From Dolomedes plantarius (lineage: Eukaryota; Arthropoda; Arachnida; Araneae; Dolomedidae), in contig OU015491.1 of assembly GCA_907164885.2 (NCBI GenBank), forward strand, positions 113,838,194 through 113,902,193: 64,000 nucleotides of DNA, written 5' to 3'. Made by a program: the position numbers and the translations under genes. The notes beneath the pieces were generated by a model that was given only the letters and a program-made list of their open reading frames with translations, did not search any database and was not told where the DNA came from. Positions 63,791 to 64,000 of the stretch are shown here, piece by piece. The number at the start of each line of letters is the position of its first letter. The first letter of the stretch is position 1.

Positions 63791-64000
63791 CATGATAGTT
63801 TAAATTTGCATTTGTAAACATTTAGCTTAATAGGTAGGAACAAATGCTATAAAATGTAATGGTGCAACGAGTTAAAAAAAAAATAAATTTTCTTCAGTAC
63901 TATTTTGTGATGCTTTATAAATACAATTAGATATTGTCGACCACTCCATATCACGAAATTGCTTTAAACTTCATATTTTGTAATTTCTATCATTTTACGA

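Overview
The window is an AT-rich, intron-scale, gene-poor stretch of animal nuclear DNA. No host protein-coding gene, tRNA, rRNA, CRISPR array or bacterial operon can be supported. The coding signal that remains belongs to transposable elements. I infer an arthropod, most likely a spider. The two better-preserved Tc1-type transposases resemble those I recall as very abundant in orb-weaver genomes, and the Helitron ends carrying a (GACT)n run and the very long (TA)n tracts fit. The species is not determined.

Layout. 1-7 kb: intergenic DNA with an interspersed repeat (1837-2270), a non-autonomous Helitron (2746-3533), a decayed ~170-bp tandem array (4473-5290) and a relic of a mariner-like element (6694-6994). 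7.1-7.4 kb: a large (CT)n(TA)n tract. 11.65-13.06 kb: a complete Tc1-type transposon whose 341-residue transposase is open from end to end, the only plausibly intact gene here. 13.85-14.18 kb: a pogo-like MITE. 17.56-18.78 kb: a dead mariner-like element with its inverted repeats. 20.5-21.8 kb: two MITEs. 22.65-25.2 kb: a ~0.9-kb segment present three times in tandem. 26.7-31.2 kb: a repeat family, one copy split by a second, broken Tc1 element (29.35-30.76 kb). 31.7-33.45 kb: a duplicated segment with a clean filled/empty-site pair. 34.37-35.89 kb: one Helitron nested in another. 41.2-43.2 kb: a hAT-like MITE inside a pogo/Tigger-like element inside a duplicated host segment. 44.1-45.25 kb: large TA/CA microsatellites and an 73-nt hairpin. 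46.0-46.9, 53.4-54.1 and 21.0-21.8 kb: elements bounded by TTAA. 48.17-48.94 kb: a foldback element. 50.36-51.55 kb: a dead Tc1-type element on the minus strand. 51.6-52.5 kb: tandem repeats with a 194-bp period. 54.2-55.4 kb: the first repeat family again and a third copy of the 20.5-kb MITE. 58.07-60.40 kb: a DNA transposon with inverted repeats of over 300 bp around a decayed transposase that I cannot place in a named superfamily. 62.35-62.62 kb: the zinc-knuckle end of a LINE-type retroelement.

The genes do not form a pathway. The window is a record of repeated cut-and-paste, rolling-circle and retrotransposon insertion, much of it at TA or TTAA targets and next to (TA)n tracts. The most interesting object is the 58-60.4 kb element. 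I found nothing that looks like a new defence, metabolic or regulatory system.
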